Assembly: GCF_001039355.2 (NCBI RefSeq)
Contig: NW_019773513.1
Span: forward strand, 524,245 to 588,244
Direction of reading: 5' to 3'
Length of the DNA: 64,000 nt
From: Lingula anatina
Taxonomy: Eukaryota > Brachiopoda > Lingulata > Lingulida > Lingulidae
This document shows, in pieces, positions 1 to 17,100 of this stretch. Numbering within the stretch: position 1 is the first letter of the stretch; every line of letters begins with the position of its first letter. The notes below the pieces were generated by a model. That model ran no database searches and had not been told where the DNA came from. It worked only from the letters and a program-made list of their open reading frames with translations. A program made the position numbers and the translations under genes.

Positions 1-201
1 GGGGGGGGGGGGTCAATTATTGCAGTTAAGTAATGCATGGGGATTCATCTAAATATATCTGCATGACCACATTTGGATCCGCTTGTTTTTCCCCTCTTGT
101 TTTTTTTTTAGCTTTCATTCATTGTCTGTTTCCGAAAGTGTTCATTCGTTTGGTGAATTTTCATTTAGCTGTTAGTACACTCATGTTTTTTTCTCCCCAA
201 G

Positions 202-3128
<2,927 letters not shown>

Positions 3129-3350
3129 GAAGTCTTAAATGAAACGTTAGCAGAGACATGCTAAGTATATGCATCCCTGTATCCCTGAGCCAGATTATAA
3201 CGTTGGAGGTTCTGTTGATTTATGGACAATGAAGAACATCAACCTGCTGATAATGAGATTATCAAATGTGAAGCACAAAAAGGAATGTCAGCGACAATTC
3301 GATAATACACATTGCTAACGTGAAGTTCGATATACGATGAGTTTTTATAT

Positions 3351-3356
3351 AATAAA
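3351..3356 (+). promoter_or_regulatory. Candidate polyadenylation signal of the cathepsin gene
   Basis: AATAAA hexamer about 220 nt after the cathepsin stop codon, in AT-rich sequence. It is the first good hexamer on the plus strand after the gene. Position is the only support. Confidence 0.4.
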
Positions 3357-3708
3357 TATTTAATTTTCAAAAACAAATCAAATATATTTAGTTTTATATT
3401 GTCGTATGCCTTTTTCGGCAGCGTAAAAATACAAATCAAGTTCCATATTTTGGTGCGTCCAGTTGTAGTTACATCAAGTAAAACGTCCTAAAGGCTGTAA
3501 AACCGATTAAAATATTTCAATAATAGGTCCCGCGTATCAAGACGGTTGCATGTAGACTGGAAGTTCAAATGCGTTTAATGTGTGAATGGAGTGTTATTAT
3601 GCTACAGCTAGACACCTCTTAATTGTTCACCTGCGTGACTGTCCACAAACCTGTGTAAATATTAATTATTCATTCTACAATTTTGAGGCACGAGACATAA
3701 ACAGAAGC

Positions 3709-3780
3709 GGCTCGTTGGTCTAGGGGTATGATTCTCGCTTTGGGTGCGAGAGGTCCCGGGTTCAAATCCCGGACGAGCCC
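3709..3780 (+). tRNA. trnP-UGG: tRNA-Pro(UGG)
   Basis: A 72-nt cloverleaf. The 7-bp acceptor stem pairs GGCTCGT with ACGAGCC, followed by discriminator C. The D arm contains GGTCTAGGGGTA. The anticodon stem CTCGC/GCGAG encloses the loop TTTGGGT, giving anticodon TGG (proline). The T arm CCCGG/CCGGG encloses TTCAAAT. The internal B box reads GGTTCAAATCC. No intron. A TTTT run at 3787-3790 can serve as the RNA polymerase III terminator. It lies alone between the cathepsin gene and the oxidase array. Confidence 0.97.
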
Positions 3781-3786
3781 AATACC

Positions 3787-3790
3787 TTTT
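3787..3790 (+). terminator. RNA polymerase III terminator of tRNA-Pro
   Basis: First run of four T residues, 7 nt after the tRNA 3' end, as expected for Pol III termination. Confidence 0.7.
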
Positions 3791-4400
3791 GATTGTTTTA
3801 TTTGGTTACTAAATTAATTGGATAAAGGTAACCGCGCTTCCAACCCACAGTGGCACTTGCGAAAGGGACCGCGGCGGCATAGCAAAAAGATTTGGGTTAA
3901 AGATCATTGTTCGCTCTTGATGGTTACTTATGCATTCCGAACATTTAACAACATTTTAAGTTTTTTAGGCCCGATTTTTTTAGCTTGACAAGACCGACAA
4001 GACTGTTGAATATCAATTTCATTAAGGCGGTAATTTTTCTTAATTGTAGACTTCATTCAGAAATCTCCATTTCCATCGCGCCAGTAGAATAAACTGTACA
4101 GGTACGTTTCAAATATTATAAAGGACAACATAAAACCATCCCACGAGATGATGAGTGTTAAAAAGTTTATTTTAAAACAGAGCAAAAAGGTATCTTGTCC
4201 ATAATATCAATTCTGAATGATGTAAACACGTTTGAAAGACAAAGTAATAAAATAAGATAAGAAATACAATATCTTGATTAAAACAGATCGATACATAGAG
4301 AGTTATAAAGTCCAATTAACAATTAAAATTATAATTGTTTAAAAAGAGTGCGTGCCTACACCACTTTCAGTCAGCATTAATGTCTAAAAAGCATGTGACA
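3791..4400. other. Spacer between tRNA-Pro and oxidase copy A
   Basis: No coding region seen. It should hold the 3' UTR of the minus-strand oxidase copy A. TTTATT near 4167-4172 is AATAAA on the minus strand and is a candidate polyadenylation signal. Confidence 0.4.
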
Positions 4401-5687
4401 TCAACCGCGTCTTTTATGTTTAGGCACCGACTTAAAAAGTTCCCTCATCAAGTGGTTAGAAAACCGCCTCCCCCGGGGATCCAGCTGGTCCCGAACCTTC
4501 AGGAACTCTCGTGTACACTGACGGTTATTGGGATCGTTCAGCTTCTGGCGAAGTTCGGGGAAGAGCCCCGCCATCTTGGCCCAATGTGGCATTCCAGAGA
4601 GTCCGATTTGGTCCAGCTGAGAGTAAATCTGTGAATGACATTTAATTATCACGAGAAATAAACACATTCACTCATGTAACCAATTATGTCGTTTACCCTC
4701 TAGGTCGAATTCATTCATCAACGGTCAATAATAAGGGGAGACAAAATTGAGGAGTTGGCTGAAGAGAGTCAACTCTGTATGCAGGGTCTGTGGAGCATTT
4801 TTCTCTATAAAAATACATGTAAAAAAAAAACTTATTTTACTAATGAAACACGGATAGATAACGCATAGATTGTTCAACAATAAGTTATCTGATTTGTTTA
4901 AGATTCGTATCATATTATACACACCGACTGAACGAATTGTTTGAATCCTTCCAAAGCTTCCACTGGTTCACCAAGCCCGACTACCTCCAGTGCTAAGTAG
5001 CGGGAATCTCCTGGGACGCCGCAAGTGTCTGATCTACCGGGACAGAGAAAGCAGTCCGTCTCCTTAACCCAGCGCATTTCCACCAAACCTACAGGCAGGA
5101 TACCCCGAGTAAAGGAAGCGCCCTCTATCGCCGACACCATTGCCTGCAACACCAAGGACAATATATTACAATTAACGTTTATTTAATAAAATATATAGGT
5201 CTTCTTCGATGGCTGTGCAACGTGGATACGTATCATACATATCTTTGGTCGAACGCTACTATTAAAATTGCACGTAAAGTACCCGGGTGCATATAGCCTT
5301 ATAAGTGCAATTTTTGTTTGTCTTCGTATATGTACGTTATTTAAACATCTAAGTCTGCTATTTTAATTTTTTTATATTAAACGTTGGTTGTGAAGAATGG
5401 TTTACGCGGTAAAAGCGATAATATGAAGAATGGTATATAATATATATTGATCCATTTCCACAAACTTGAAGTGCCACTGTGTTGGTTGAGAATTCCTCGG
5501 TTTCTTTTATGAAGGATGCCATGGTAACCATGGGAGGGAGGGCATGGGCGTCGACACCATGGATTGCGAAAGGCTTTGGGATCACAACGGGTTCTGAGAT
5601 GGAGAGGTTGGTCGCAAGAAATTCAAACATTTGCTGGAAATAACGAGTTATATTTGCAAAGTTGACTGAATTATTTGACCCTTTCCA

Positions 5688-5727
<40 letters not shown>

Positions 5728-8546
5728 TATTATTATTATTATTATTATTTTGTTATTGCTTCGTTGCCACAAGTTTTAATACTTTACCAAAAACAATAAT
5801 TTCACTGTGTTGCACTTCGTTGACCATCTATATACTATTATTTTGCTAAATTTTACAAGATTTATAGTGCAGGTTTGCAAAAACGAAAGTGTATTGCAAC
5901 TGAACAGTTGAATAAATATGTAGCTTCAGATATTGCCACAGGAAGACTAATATTGAATAGAAATTGAGATAATAAACACACCTGTCCTGCTGATATAGGA
6001 GTCACACCGAGATTGGGAGTGACCTTGAAATCCAGGTCAAGGTCAGGCTCGGTTCCATTGACGTGGGCAATACTGAAAATATGAAAAGACAACACTGCAA
6101 TCATAGCACAAACCATAGATAAACTATAGTGTTAGTAATTTATTTTTCCGGCCTTGATATGCACGGTGAAGTATGTATATCAACAAGAGAGTTGAAAACA
6201 GTGTGACTTCATCATTGCAACAACTTTTTTATAAGAATTAAAAATACCACTGTTACATATTGTCTAAGAACGTTTGAGTTGGTACCTTCAGATTGGGATA
6301 ATATTTGATAAAAGTTCACAAGAAATGTGAAATTTTCACGGTGATTTTAATCAAGCACAATGCCGCAATATCATTTCACCATGCACCCCTTCAAAGGGGC
6401 ACACTCGTTAAAAGGGAATTGAAAATAATCGAAAACTTAAGCAGTATTCAAATATTTTTTGACGAAGCATTCCATGTTAACAGTTATTCTAATACTGATA
6501 AATTGCAAAACTCGCAAAACCGCAAGTTTTATTATATGCATATTTTCGCCGAAGAAGAAATGACATCCATACATTTACTAATGCATAGGGTACATGTATA
6601 CGGTACTCGCTAGTATCTTGTCAAATTTGAGGATATACAGGCTGAGCGTAGCACATACCTCAACCAAACGAGATCCTCTTCGATGTTCCAGGTGGTTGGC
6701 ACGCTTCCATTGGTGATCGTCTCTTGAACTTCCTCTTCCGTTAGAGAATTATATACTGCCCAACGAGCCTCGACGTAGTAATTCCGGGTTACGAGCTCCT
6801 TAACAAACGTTGCATTTAGCATCTGGCTGAGCGGGACAAACGCCGTAAAAACTTTCATCATTCGAATTGGTTCCACCTAAACGTAGGATAGCCAGATGTT
6901 TTATGTTAACAAAGTGATAAGTGTTTGTGTATAAGTAGCTTAAAATGATACTCATTTAGTACTTTTTGATTCCAATATTTGTGTAAAATTGCGTAATGAT
7001 TTTTTTTCCTTTACAAATTGGTTTGTTAGGTTAAAGTCGTGTTTATTTTTTTGAGATCACACAGAGATGCGATTTTTCGTCGTGTACAGAAAATCGCCTC
7101 TAACCTTAATTTCTACTTCCACAATGACACCCAGCAACCCAAGATGGCATCTCAAGGCGCGCAGAACATCCGGGTTTTTAGAGGCCGAAAACTGCCGGAG
7201 TCTACCGTAGGCATCAAACAGTTTTGCCGATTTCAGGTGGCCACCAATGCTAGGTTCATCATAGCTTCCACCCTACGGATAAGGTAACAGAATATGAAAA
7301 AATAAGATTACGCTGTTTTGAAATTAAAACAAGACAAACTGATGAGTTTATGATTCCAACTTTACCCTAAAATGTAAACTTACTTGATTTGTGGTGCAGA
7401 AATACGATACTTCATATAATTGTAAGTAATACAACATCGCTACAAATAAAGCCACATTTGGGTGATTGCTGCATGTACCAATTTATCAACAGCCTCATGC
7501 AAAATTGGAGACAAACTCACGTGAGCGGCCGTTCCAAGTCCTCCAGCCATCGTGACCTGTATAGGCCGCGGTCCCGTGACCAAAGTATGACCAACACTCA
7601 GGAGAAACGAGTCCAATTCACCCTGGCTGACTCCAGCTGCAACAGTCACAGTGGAGTATGGGGTATTCATGGTCTGAAACAGTTTGTTTGTATGCACCTT
7701 AATTTGTTTGGACGACTAAGTTTCACCTTTTAACAAAAAGGGTGAATGTATGATGTAAGTGTTGTAATGTACATTTACGACAAGATGAAATACATATATT
7801 TCACATTTAATTTCCTCAAAACACTCTAGATAAATAACCTGAACGGTCTGAGAAAAGTAATAAAGTTTGAAATTACAAGACATTTCAAAATGAAAAGTTA
7901 ACGCACCGGTGGGTTAAATACGGCCCTCTGTCCGTTCTCTAGCGTCAGATCAGCGAGGTCCAGAAGAATCTGGCCGTTATCAGGAAAAAGGTCTGACCAG
8001 GACAGTGCAGAAGCGCCCGCTACACGTATCCTTAAGTTCATTTGCATGGCCGCCTTTATAACCTTCTTTACCTAAATTAAAATTAATTCAATTCGTATTT
8101 TAACAGCACCATCAGCAATCTCGACGAAATGAAATGTGCGTAAGGAAAAATGTACATATACAGACGACAGCGTTTTATAGAAAGATGATATTGGAATAGG
8201 CGCTTTACTTTGCGATAGGTGGATAGATATTATACTAGTAAAAAGATAGATAAATAGATAAACACTTTGACATGTTCCTTTTCACCTCTTCGTTAGTAGT
8301 AGGTTTGATGACAAACACGTGATCGCGTCGCACGATCTCCGCCCAGTTGACAAACGGTTCCAGTCGGACTTGTGGCGCCGGTCCGATGGCTTCCTGCAGA
8401 CATGCGCGCACTTTTTCCATATCCTTCACTGTGTTATCTGGGATAAAGAATACAGAGAAATAAAGGTGTTTTTAAAGGGCTCTCGTTTATAGTATAATTC
8501 AAAAACGTACAGAAATGAACTTTTATATTTAGTATAATTCTGTACG

Positions 8547-8588
<42 letters not shown>

Positions 8589-9886
8589 CAATGACAAAAA
8601 TGTTATCGAAAACATATAATCATTAGGGCAAAATATAAGTTGTATAACTTACACGGTGTTTCAGATTAATTGCCAGCATAGTAGAAAAGTTACCATTCTA
8701 ATGAAGTGAGGGTTTAATTTGCATGACAGCTGACAGTGTTTAAAATATAGTGCCACATATACGGTACATAGATCAGCTTTGAGGACAACGGTACCATACT
8801 TCTGATCGAAGATGAGGCCACATACGAAATTGGCGCGCGCTGGCGTCTGTAACTACACATGGTGAAGAAAGGCAATTAATCTACTCACCGTTTTCTTGGT
8901 GCCGCGATAGCATGTCATACCAGCGTCTTCCAGGGCTATGGCGTGGTCTACACCTTCTCAAACGTCCTGGACCTCTGCGAGCCCCGCCTTTGGACCGTTT
9001 GCCATCAGCTACGAGAAGTTATTACAGATATTATTTAGGTACAGTCGTACTAGTGGATCTATAAAATAATTACTAAGTGATAGATACAACACGAGTCGCC
9101 GAGCTGTACGTGAAATATTACGAGTGTATCGTCGAGCCGTAGATTGGCTACTACACTGCCCTTGTGATATTTTGCTCATACATGTTAGGGTGGTCCCTAA
9201 GTCCTGCGTTGGACGATGGAGGACAAGGCTGAACACGTCTTTACAGCCCCCTCGACCAAAGTCAGCCCCGGCCGCTTCGTGCAGCAGCAGCAGCAGTTTA
9301 GATACCGAGAAGTTCTCAAAATACACTATTTTTTCCCCCATCATGTAATGATGACGATAAGGATACCTTGATATTGCATGTGCCTTCACAAGTTCACAGT
9401 CAGGTGCCTGCGCGGCTAAACAGCTGATACCGGTGCTTCAGATCATTTGATAATGTAAAGAACTCATGACTGGCTGTTATATTTCATGTGCACTCGGAAT
9501 AGAAATATGCCACTTTCAAAAACACCTGATAAGTCCCTTAAGGTGAAATAAAGAGTATTAGCACCATGAATGAACTTATTTTAGTAACAGTTATGCAGTT
9601 TTTTTTCAGACAGCAAATAAAGATTGCCGCCCCAATAATTACAATGTACTAGTACTCCCTAGACGTCAATAATACAATAGTAAGGAATCGTAAAAAAGTA
9701 TGTTTTTGCTTTGATGTTGAACATGACGTGATATTTACAGAGTAAAGAGCACGCACAATGCGCTGTATTCTTGTTAAAGAAAAGTATAATATAGAAAACT
9801 TAGACATCACCTATATCCGAGAGAGCAGCCAACAAAATGTACAGTATCAAAAAGGCGTATATACATGTATTACAGCAAACTGCCAT
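4401..9886 (-). CDS. FAD-dependent oxidoreductase copy A (PCMH + ALO-type, L-gulonolactone oxidase-like)
   Basis: Exons in coding order: 9811-9886, 8889-9008, 8286-8437, 7907-8071, 7521-7673, 7105-7272, 6659-6876, 5982-6072, 5466-5633, 4925-5143, 4401-4628; 1758 nt, 585 aa. The first exon encodes a hydrophobic leader (MAVCCNTC then FLILYILLAAL), probably a signal peptide. The second is an Arg-rich segment absent from copies B and C. The FAD_binding_4 domain runs from VRRDHVFVIKPTTNEEV through TVTVAAGV to GGLGTAAHGGS. The C-terminal ALO-type part ends with MPHWAKM and RDQLDPRGRRFSN. The family oxidises sugar lactones or related alcohols with O2; the substrate here is unknown. The His that carries covalent FAD in GULO-type enzymes is not seen (VAGASALSW). 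Exons 3-11 are well supported by paralogues. The first two rest only on phase, splice sites and the leader's character. Confidence 0.88.
5691..5750. repeat. (AAT)n followed by (ATT)n microsatellite
   Basis: AAT triplets run into ATT triplets, giving a self-complementary block inside an intron of oxidase copy A. Confidence 0.95.
8549..8586. repeat. (ATT)n microsatellite
   Basis: About twelve ATT triplets in an intron of oxidase copy A. Confidence 0.95.
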
Positions 9887-11137
9887 CTTCCAGGTTCGAC
9901 GAATAAATGACTACACGTGCGGTGGCCTGGCATCAGTGACTTTATATGCCACTGTTGTGGGCCATTTAGACAAGTGCTCTCGTACTTTACCGCTGACACG
10001 CCTGTTATCTTTTCTCTTGAGTCAATACCTATTCAAGATGACGATTGCGATATCGTTGCGGACTTGATTACTTTTTAAATTATGGAGCTTGCCCCATGGG
10101 CTGGTTTGCATCCTACGAGATCATGTAGCTAACATATCTCATGAAATTATCTATGCATTGTAGGATTTTCAGGCTTTGAAGTATATTTTTAAGTGTATGA
10201 GTAGTAGCGGGCTTAGTTACAAAACTCACACCACTTCGAGCTGTGTTCAATACATGTACCATATTGGTGAGTCCTTTATATAGACTGACGAATGCAACTA
10301 TAGCTGTGCATATCATTTATTTCTAAAACACATGAATATAATCATACTTTACATAGTTAAAAACTGACGTGAATTGTTTGCCATGACAAATTTATTTCGT
10401 TTATTGAAAGATGTTGCAACAATTCCAGTAACGATCCAATACACAAAGCAAAGCACGGTAAGTTAAAAGAAGTACTAGATAATTTAACAATTTAAAGGAA
10501 TTATTCCAGGCAAAAGTCTTTAGGACTCTGTGTGCAAAATAACAATATTGTGCAGTCATCAATGATTTGTAAATAGATTAAGCTCCAGAGTTCAGAAATG
10601 CGTGTAGTAGGCGTGGCAGTAGGGATTGTGGTAGATGTGCTATACTAAATGTGTTAGATGCGACAATCATTAATAAGGCAGGTAAAATAAAGAATCTGAA
10701 ACTTCAGTACCCTCTTCATAACACGGGCACCATGAGAAGATTCGACTTCGACGATATAGCCAGAAAATTTCAGTCTATATATATCGTGACAAAAAGAAAC
10801 GTCTCACAAAATTTGTATAAGGTTAAGGATAATTCCACTGGAATAGAAAATATGCAGAGGCTTCTGTATTTGGGTTGCAAAGGTTTTACAGAGGTGCAAC
10901 AGGGTGAATTTGTTCCGTTTATATGTTATTATATATTCAGTTTAGTATGGGAGTTCTAAATAGTCTCATTAACACTTCGCTCTACAACGTTGCAAATCTG
11001 ACAGAGGTGACCGCAATAAGAATGATCTATTAACAATTGCGGTAGACGTGACTACAGTATGTCGAATGCTACGCTGAATGTGACAAACGGTGCACAATAC
11101 ACGAGCCAATGCTCAAATCAAGTACCAAAATGCCTCG
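9887..11137. other. Spacer between oxidase copies A and B
   Basis: No coding exon recognised on either strand. It should hold the copy A promoter/5' UTR and the copy B 3' UTR. The plus-strand reading frame at 10651-10959 has no recognisable motif. Confidence 0.5.
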
Positions 11138-14100
11138 TTAACCAAAAAATCCCGCAAATATATTTCCAGGTAAGATGCGTCGGAGGAAACGGTTAGAAAA
11201 TCGCCATCCCAAAATGTCCATTTCAGCTCGTACTCGTAAGAATTCGCGTGTACACTGACGATTAGCGAGGTTATTTAGTTTGGATTTAAGCGAAGGAATT
11301 GATTCCGCCATCTTGGCCCAATGAGGCATCCCTTCCAGGCCTATCTGGTCAAGCTGAGTGAAGACCTGTGGAGAAAAAAAGTTCACCTTTAAAAAAGCAT
11401 AAACAACGACCCCTAATTAAATGATATTTCTACTGATGTTTAAATCTTCTTTTCAAGTGTTTTAGCCCCCACTCAAAGTGGAGAAGAGTCATAAGGGCAA
11501 TCAAAGAAAAGGTCCAGTTATAAATCGCCCTCTTTAAAGTGACATTTTGATAAGGTCAGAATGTACATGTATTTCTATGTTACTTTTTAATTTCAAAGAC
11601 AGTTTTTTAAAAACGAAACTAATGTCTGTATTTGAGTTTGAAATTAACAGTTTCGCCATCCTCATAGAGCGATCGGAAAGGTTTTTAACGCTTATGGAAC
11701 GGTAAAAAAAAGAAAGAAAAAGAGAAGAAAAACTTACCGTGTTAGCAAACACTTTGTACCCTTCAAACGCCTCGGTCGGTTGTACCAGTCCCTGTATCTC
11801 CATGGTCAGGTAGTGAGAGTCGCTGGGAAATCCACACACATCTGCCTTACCAGGACAGAGAGTACAGTCCGTTCCCTTGATCCAGCGCATTTCTACAATC
11901 CCTAGTGGCAAGATGCCATTAGCGTAGGACGCGCCCTCTATTGAAGCGGCAACTACCTAAAACCAAAATATGTGAGTACCATTTAACTCCAGTGCTCTCT
12001 TTTTTATATATCTATATACATATTTCATCGAATGTCGTTCTTGTTACAGCATATACAAATTTGATAGCTAGATGGCGCGAAGCTGTGCTAACCATTTTAC
12101 AAGAATTACAAAATATTATTGTATGCTGCTATCGCTCTCTCTCCCCTCTCTGTCATTGCTCTTGTTGGTGTGTGTGGGGGAGTTAAAAATATAACACTGT
12201 AAAACTCCTATCTTCTTATTAAAAATGCTACAGCAAAAGACGTACAGGGTGAAGGCGACATCGGAGGTATTCCATGAACCCAGTATTGGGTACGCTGAAG
12301 AAACTGAAGAAGTCAATATTACAGCATACGCCATTCCCACTGCATTAAACAGATTAAATCTTTTTTTTTTTAATTCTGCCTTGGAGCTCCTCACCTGCAG
12401 CGCTGTCACCGTACTTAAGAACTGCGGCATTTCTGGAATAGTATACTCCATTGCAGAGACAGGCGGTATGTTGGTCGCATTCAATGGGTGAATGGCGAAC
12501 GGTTTTGGAAGGACGATAGGATCAGCAATAAAGCCTTCCGTTGCGAGGAAAGCAAATATATTCTGGAAAAAAATATTAGGAAAATGATATTTTGATTGAA
12601 ATTCAGACATAATTTTATTGTGCTGTCTGTAGGAGGGTGTCTGTGCGTGCAAAAGAAAGCTACAGTTGCGTATACTGATCTGTAACGCGTTTCCCATTTT
12701 AATCAATCAATTAGAGAAAAGTAACATGGGACGCAAATGACAATGTGCAATGCTTATAAATTGAAGTAAAAATTAAAACGAACAAAAATACCCTTTAATG
12801 ATCTAGAAATAAATATAAGAATAACTGGCAAAGACGATGGAAGTAATACAAGAGATTGTGATGAAAGAAAGACAAAATTTTCTATAAAAAGATAAGCCGC
12901 AATAAATGTCTGTATAGTTTCGTTTTCTTTCTCTTTTTGGCTTTGAATTTACATTGGGTTTACTACTTACCTGCCCAAATGAAATCGAGGTCACATTCAA
13001 GTCATATGTCACATTGAAATCAAGGTCAAGGTCAGGAGCAGTTCCATTCGGATTGATAAAACTGAAAAAAAAAAATAATAAGAGAGTTGACTGTGAAAAA
13101 AAAACTCTCTGGTAATTAAATAAGTATAAATTTAATTACATTCAAACTTCTGATCCGTTGCGCATATTTTAATATCCTGGTTTACGGAAGAGGTACATGT
13201 AACGTATTGCTGAAAACTACAATAATTGTACCTTAAAGCTAGCCTGCTGCTGAATATTCCGTTCACATAAATGTAAAAGCCCTGTAGTACATCGTGTAGA
13301 TTTAAAATGCTTAGCATATCAAATAAGGAAAGCTAACAAAGAAGCGAATATACTGCATGAAAATAACGAGCAAAAAAAATTAATATTAACAAAAATCAGC
13401 CTCAAAATCTACGGGTACCTCAGCCACACAAGGTCCGCCGCACTGGTCCACGAGGTCGGCACTTTCCCACTGGCGTTCGTCTGTTGGACCTCTTCTTCCG
13501 TCAAGGAATTGTACGTCGCCCAGCGTGCCTCCACGTAGTAATTACTTGTGACAATTTGGTTAACAAAGGTAGCGTTAAGCATCTGAGCCAAGGGGACAAA
13601 CGCCGTGAACATCGACACCATTTGAAGTGGTTCTACCTGTTAGTCAGCATAAGATGTAAAACGCTGTTAGAAATCTCAAGAAGAGTTGAAAATATGTCTA
13701 AGGATTATCAATTGCCACAATAAAGCAGCAAACGATGAGAGTATCAGATGCAAAGTTATAAGGACAATCCTTGTTGGGCTATATTCCTACTACATCAATT
13801 ACTGGGGATCCGCGTTTCGCAACCAAAGAAAATTGCAATCACGGCGCATTTCGCAATCAAACAATTTTGAACAGAAAAACGTACCCTTTTCAACTTTAGT
13901 TCAACTCTTTACAAACCCTTCGTAACTAAACATTAATTTCACTGCAAAACACGTCGTGTTTATACATTTTGTAAGGAGCAACTCAACACAACTTTGATAC
14001 TAAAAGCAGCATACAGTAAAACAAGACGTTTTGAAAGTAGATTTTCTCGAAAAGTCAGAAGAACAATTTCCACCAAGCCACCGCTAGATGTAGTGTTGTA

Positions 14101-17100
14101 GTTTCAGCACCCTTCGCTCAATCTACCACTAGAATATAACGAGAGAACCATCTTATAACTTACTACATTGTAAAAGTCATTTCGTGGAGCAAGCCTCGAT
14201 CTGTATATCAGGTAGTCCTTACCTTCATTTCCACTTCGACAATGACACCCAGCAATCCCAGGTGGGAGCGCATTGCACGTAGGACGGCCGGGTTCGCGGA
14301 GGCCGTGAAGTACTTCTGTCTCCCACGGGCGTCATACACCCTCACGGACTCTAGGTAGCCACCAATACTAGGCTCGGTATAGCTTCCTCCCTTTATTATA
14401 CAGATGGATAATATTATGAGCACATGAGCGTTCTGTTTTTGTAGCGAGCACAATTTGAAAACAAATTGTAACCCTACACGCAGGTCAGTAGTTTAACTTG
14501 ACATTAGGAAAGGATAGAGATGATTATTTTCAATTTACATCTATTCAATAATTTTCAAGAAAAGGGTAGGGATTAAAACATTACTTACATGAGAGGCGGT
14601 TCCAATGGCCCCTGCAATAGTGACGCCTTTAGGTTGTGGTCCACTGGCCATTGCGTGACCTACATTCAGTAGAAACAAGTCCAGTTCGTCTTGCCTCACT
14701 CCACCAGCGACAGTCACTGTTGAATATGGTCTTTCGGCTGCCTGGTAAAACAAATGGGAACATTACATGTATTACCACCATTGATGTAGGGCCTACTTTC
14801 TGTCTACCAGTACCATTAACTCTTTTTCAAAATTTAAAAGTGATAAACCATACTTTTATGCTCACAACATTTTTTTTTGTTTTTGTTTTATATGAATTAC
14901 CCAACAAAACTAAATTAGGGATATTTCGATGATTTGGAAAGTAGGCGGCTTTTCATTAAATAAAAGATCAATAGAAATAAAATGGTGTGATCATCTAGGA
15001 GCTCTAAGTAAATGTAACTGACCGGAGGGTTGAAGATCGCCCGCTGTCCACCCTCCAGAGTGAGGAGAGCAAGGTCCAGAAGAATCTGTCCTTCATCCGG
15101 GAAGAGTTCCGACCATGAAAGAGCCGACGCACCAGCCACACGGATTTTGCGGTTGAAGCGTATGGCCGCTCTGATAACCTTACGTACCTTTATTGTGAAA
15201 AATTGTAATTTTCTTTAGAATTTTTCTTTTTAGCATATTGAAAATTTCAAAAATTAATGAAAAGAAAACAATAATGATGATCACAGATAGAGAGAAAGAG
15301 AGAGAGAGTTTTACCTCTGCGTTTGTTGTAGGTTTTATGACAAGCACGTGATCCCGTCTAACAATTGTCGCCCAGTTGATAAACGGTTCCAGTTGGACTT
15401 GAGGAGAGGACCCAAGGGCATTCTGCATGCATGTCTGTAATCTCTCTAAATTCGGCAGGCTGGCTAGAATAAAGAAAGTATCTTTCGTGGACACATGTTT
15501 AGTTTTCACGCCAGCAGGAGGCTCTTAATAAAAAAATCAAACGTCAACATACAGCCCACCAATACCCGACGCCTCTTGCTTCTGCATCGTTGTATTGATA
15601 TATCAGAAAAATACTTGATTTTTTTGCCCAAAGCTAAACAGAGTTAAAAGACAGACGGAGGCCCACTGCTAGTTATCCAAGATATAGGTAAGAAGTCACA
15701 TTGCTGTCCACATTCTGTGACACCTACCCAGTTTAAGTCCTGGCCTGGAGGTGTTATTGTCACGGCGTGAGGACTATACACTCGACCAGAAGGTTCGGCA
15801 ACATAGTTATGCTTAATAATTATGAAATAACCATATGAGCTAAGGTAAATATTTTTACTAAATATTGATGGATAATGCACCCATCATTCGTTCCTTTTTT
15901 ATACAAACTGAAGATTTCCCCACTATATATTACATAGTTTATAATTTTGAAAAGCAATTTCATGTTTCCAAACTTTTTGGGGTCGAGTGTACACACAAGT
16001 ATAGGTGATTCATATAAATTTACGCGCTGATAACTCTCTCTGCCTCCAAAATCGTGATGTCTGTATTGGATTGCCTAAGGCAGCGTTTTCAACACCAATA
16101 GTGACGACAAGCGTGAACGAGAAATGATTCGTCTTTTGACAATGGGGAGGAAGTGTAAAGGGTAGCTATGTTTGTATTTGTAGTCGAAGTGCTTCAGCAC
16201 CTTCAATCAGGACCGCAGATCAATTATATCAGGCCCGTAGCCAGAGGGTGTTCCGGGTTGGGGGGGGGGGGGGTTCGAAAGAATTCCCCTTTTTGACGGG
16301 AAAAGGTCCCCTCTTGGTAAAATTTTATCTAGGTACATGAAATTTTTATGGTAAAAGGTCCACTTTATCAGGAAAAGAACCCCCCTTTTGAAACTGCGGG
16401 CTACGGACATGTATATGCATTTTTCTCCAGCGCGAAAGTCTCATCTTTGGTTTTTAGTTTTATTTTACCGATGAAGATGACAGCAGAGATCAAGCATAGT
16501 TACAGCAAACCAAGCAATCAAGATCAGAGCAACTACACACAATGGACAATAGAAGTGTCACCCCCTGAATTGGAATAATCAAAGTAGGTAGATCTTGAGT
16601 AGTTATAATGCCTGGTCTACTTATAATGTGACTAATGAGTATACAACCGCATGGAATTGTATTGTTGGTCTTTTTGTGAATTTTGATGTTTATAAAATGA
16701 TACCAGGAGCATATCATTCCACAGTCATTTATCTCCCCCGAATTATTGGTTCAGTAGGGGTGACACTTCTAACGTCCAGTGTGTCTACAGTAACTGTCTT
16801 GATTGCTGTCAGTTGGACTAGGCAGGGACTTGTCAGGTGGCAGGGCCTGAGTATAGTTATACCAACAATTACCAACCCCGAATAATTACCTGTGAGACTT
16901 CAGAACAGGGTTGCAGTGGAGGTTTGTGTCGTAAATTAGGCAGAGACATATACCCGTTAAATTAAGTGAAAATTCAATCTGTGACCCTGGTAAACGGTAG
17001 TGCTGCAGAGATGCATGTATGTCAGTATGTATGACGGTATATGTATATGCGGAGACTGTTCACCAATATCGGTGAAAGCTATATATTTTAAAAGATGCTG

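Noticed and set aside
8653-8710. Possible alternative leader exon for oxidase copy A ending before GTAAGT
   Set aside because: In the frame required by the next exon it meets a stop codon. The 9811-9886 exon fits instead.
9009-9389. 126-codon open frame on the minus strand next to the Arg-rich exon of oxidase copy A
   Set aside because: It contains no family motif. The acceptor at its end shows it is intron read-through, and a CAG-repeat accident lengthens it.
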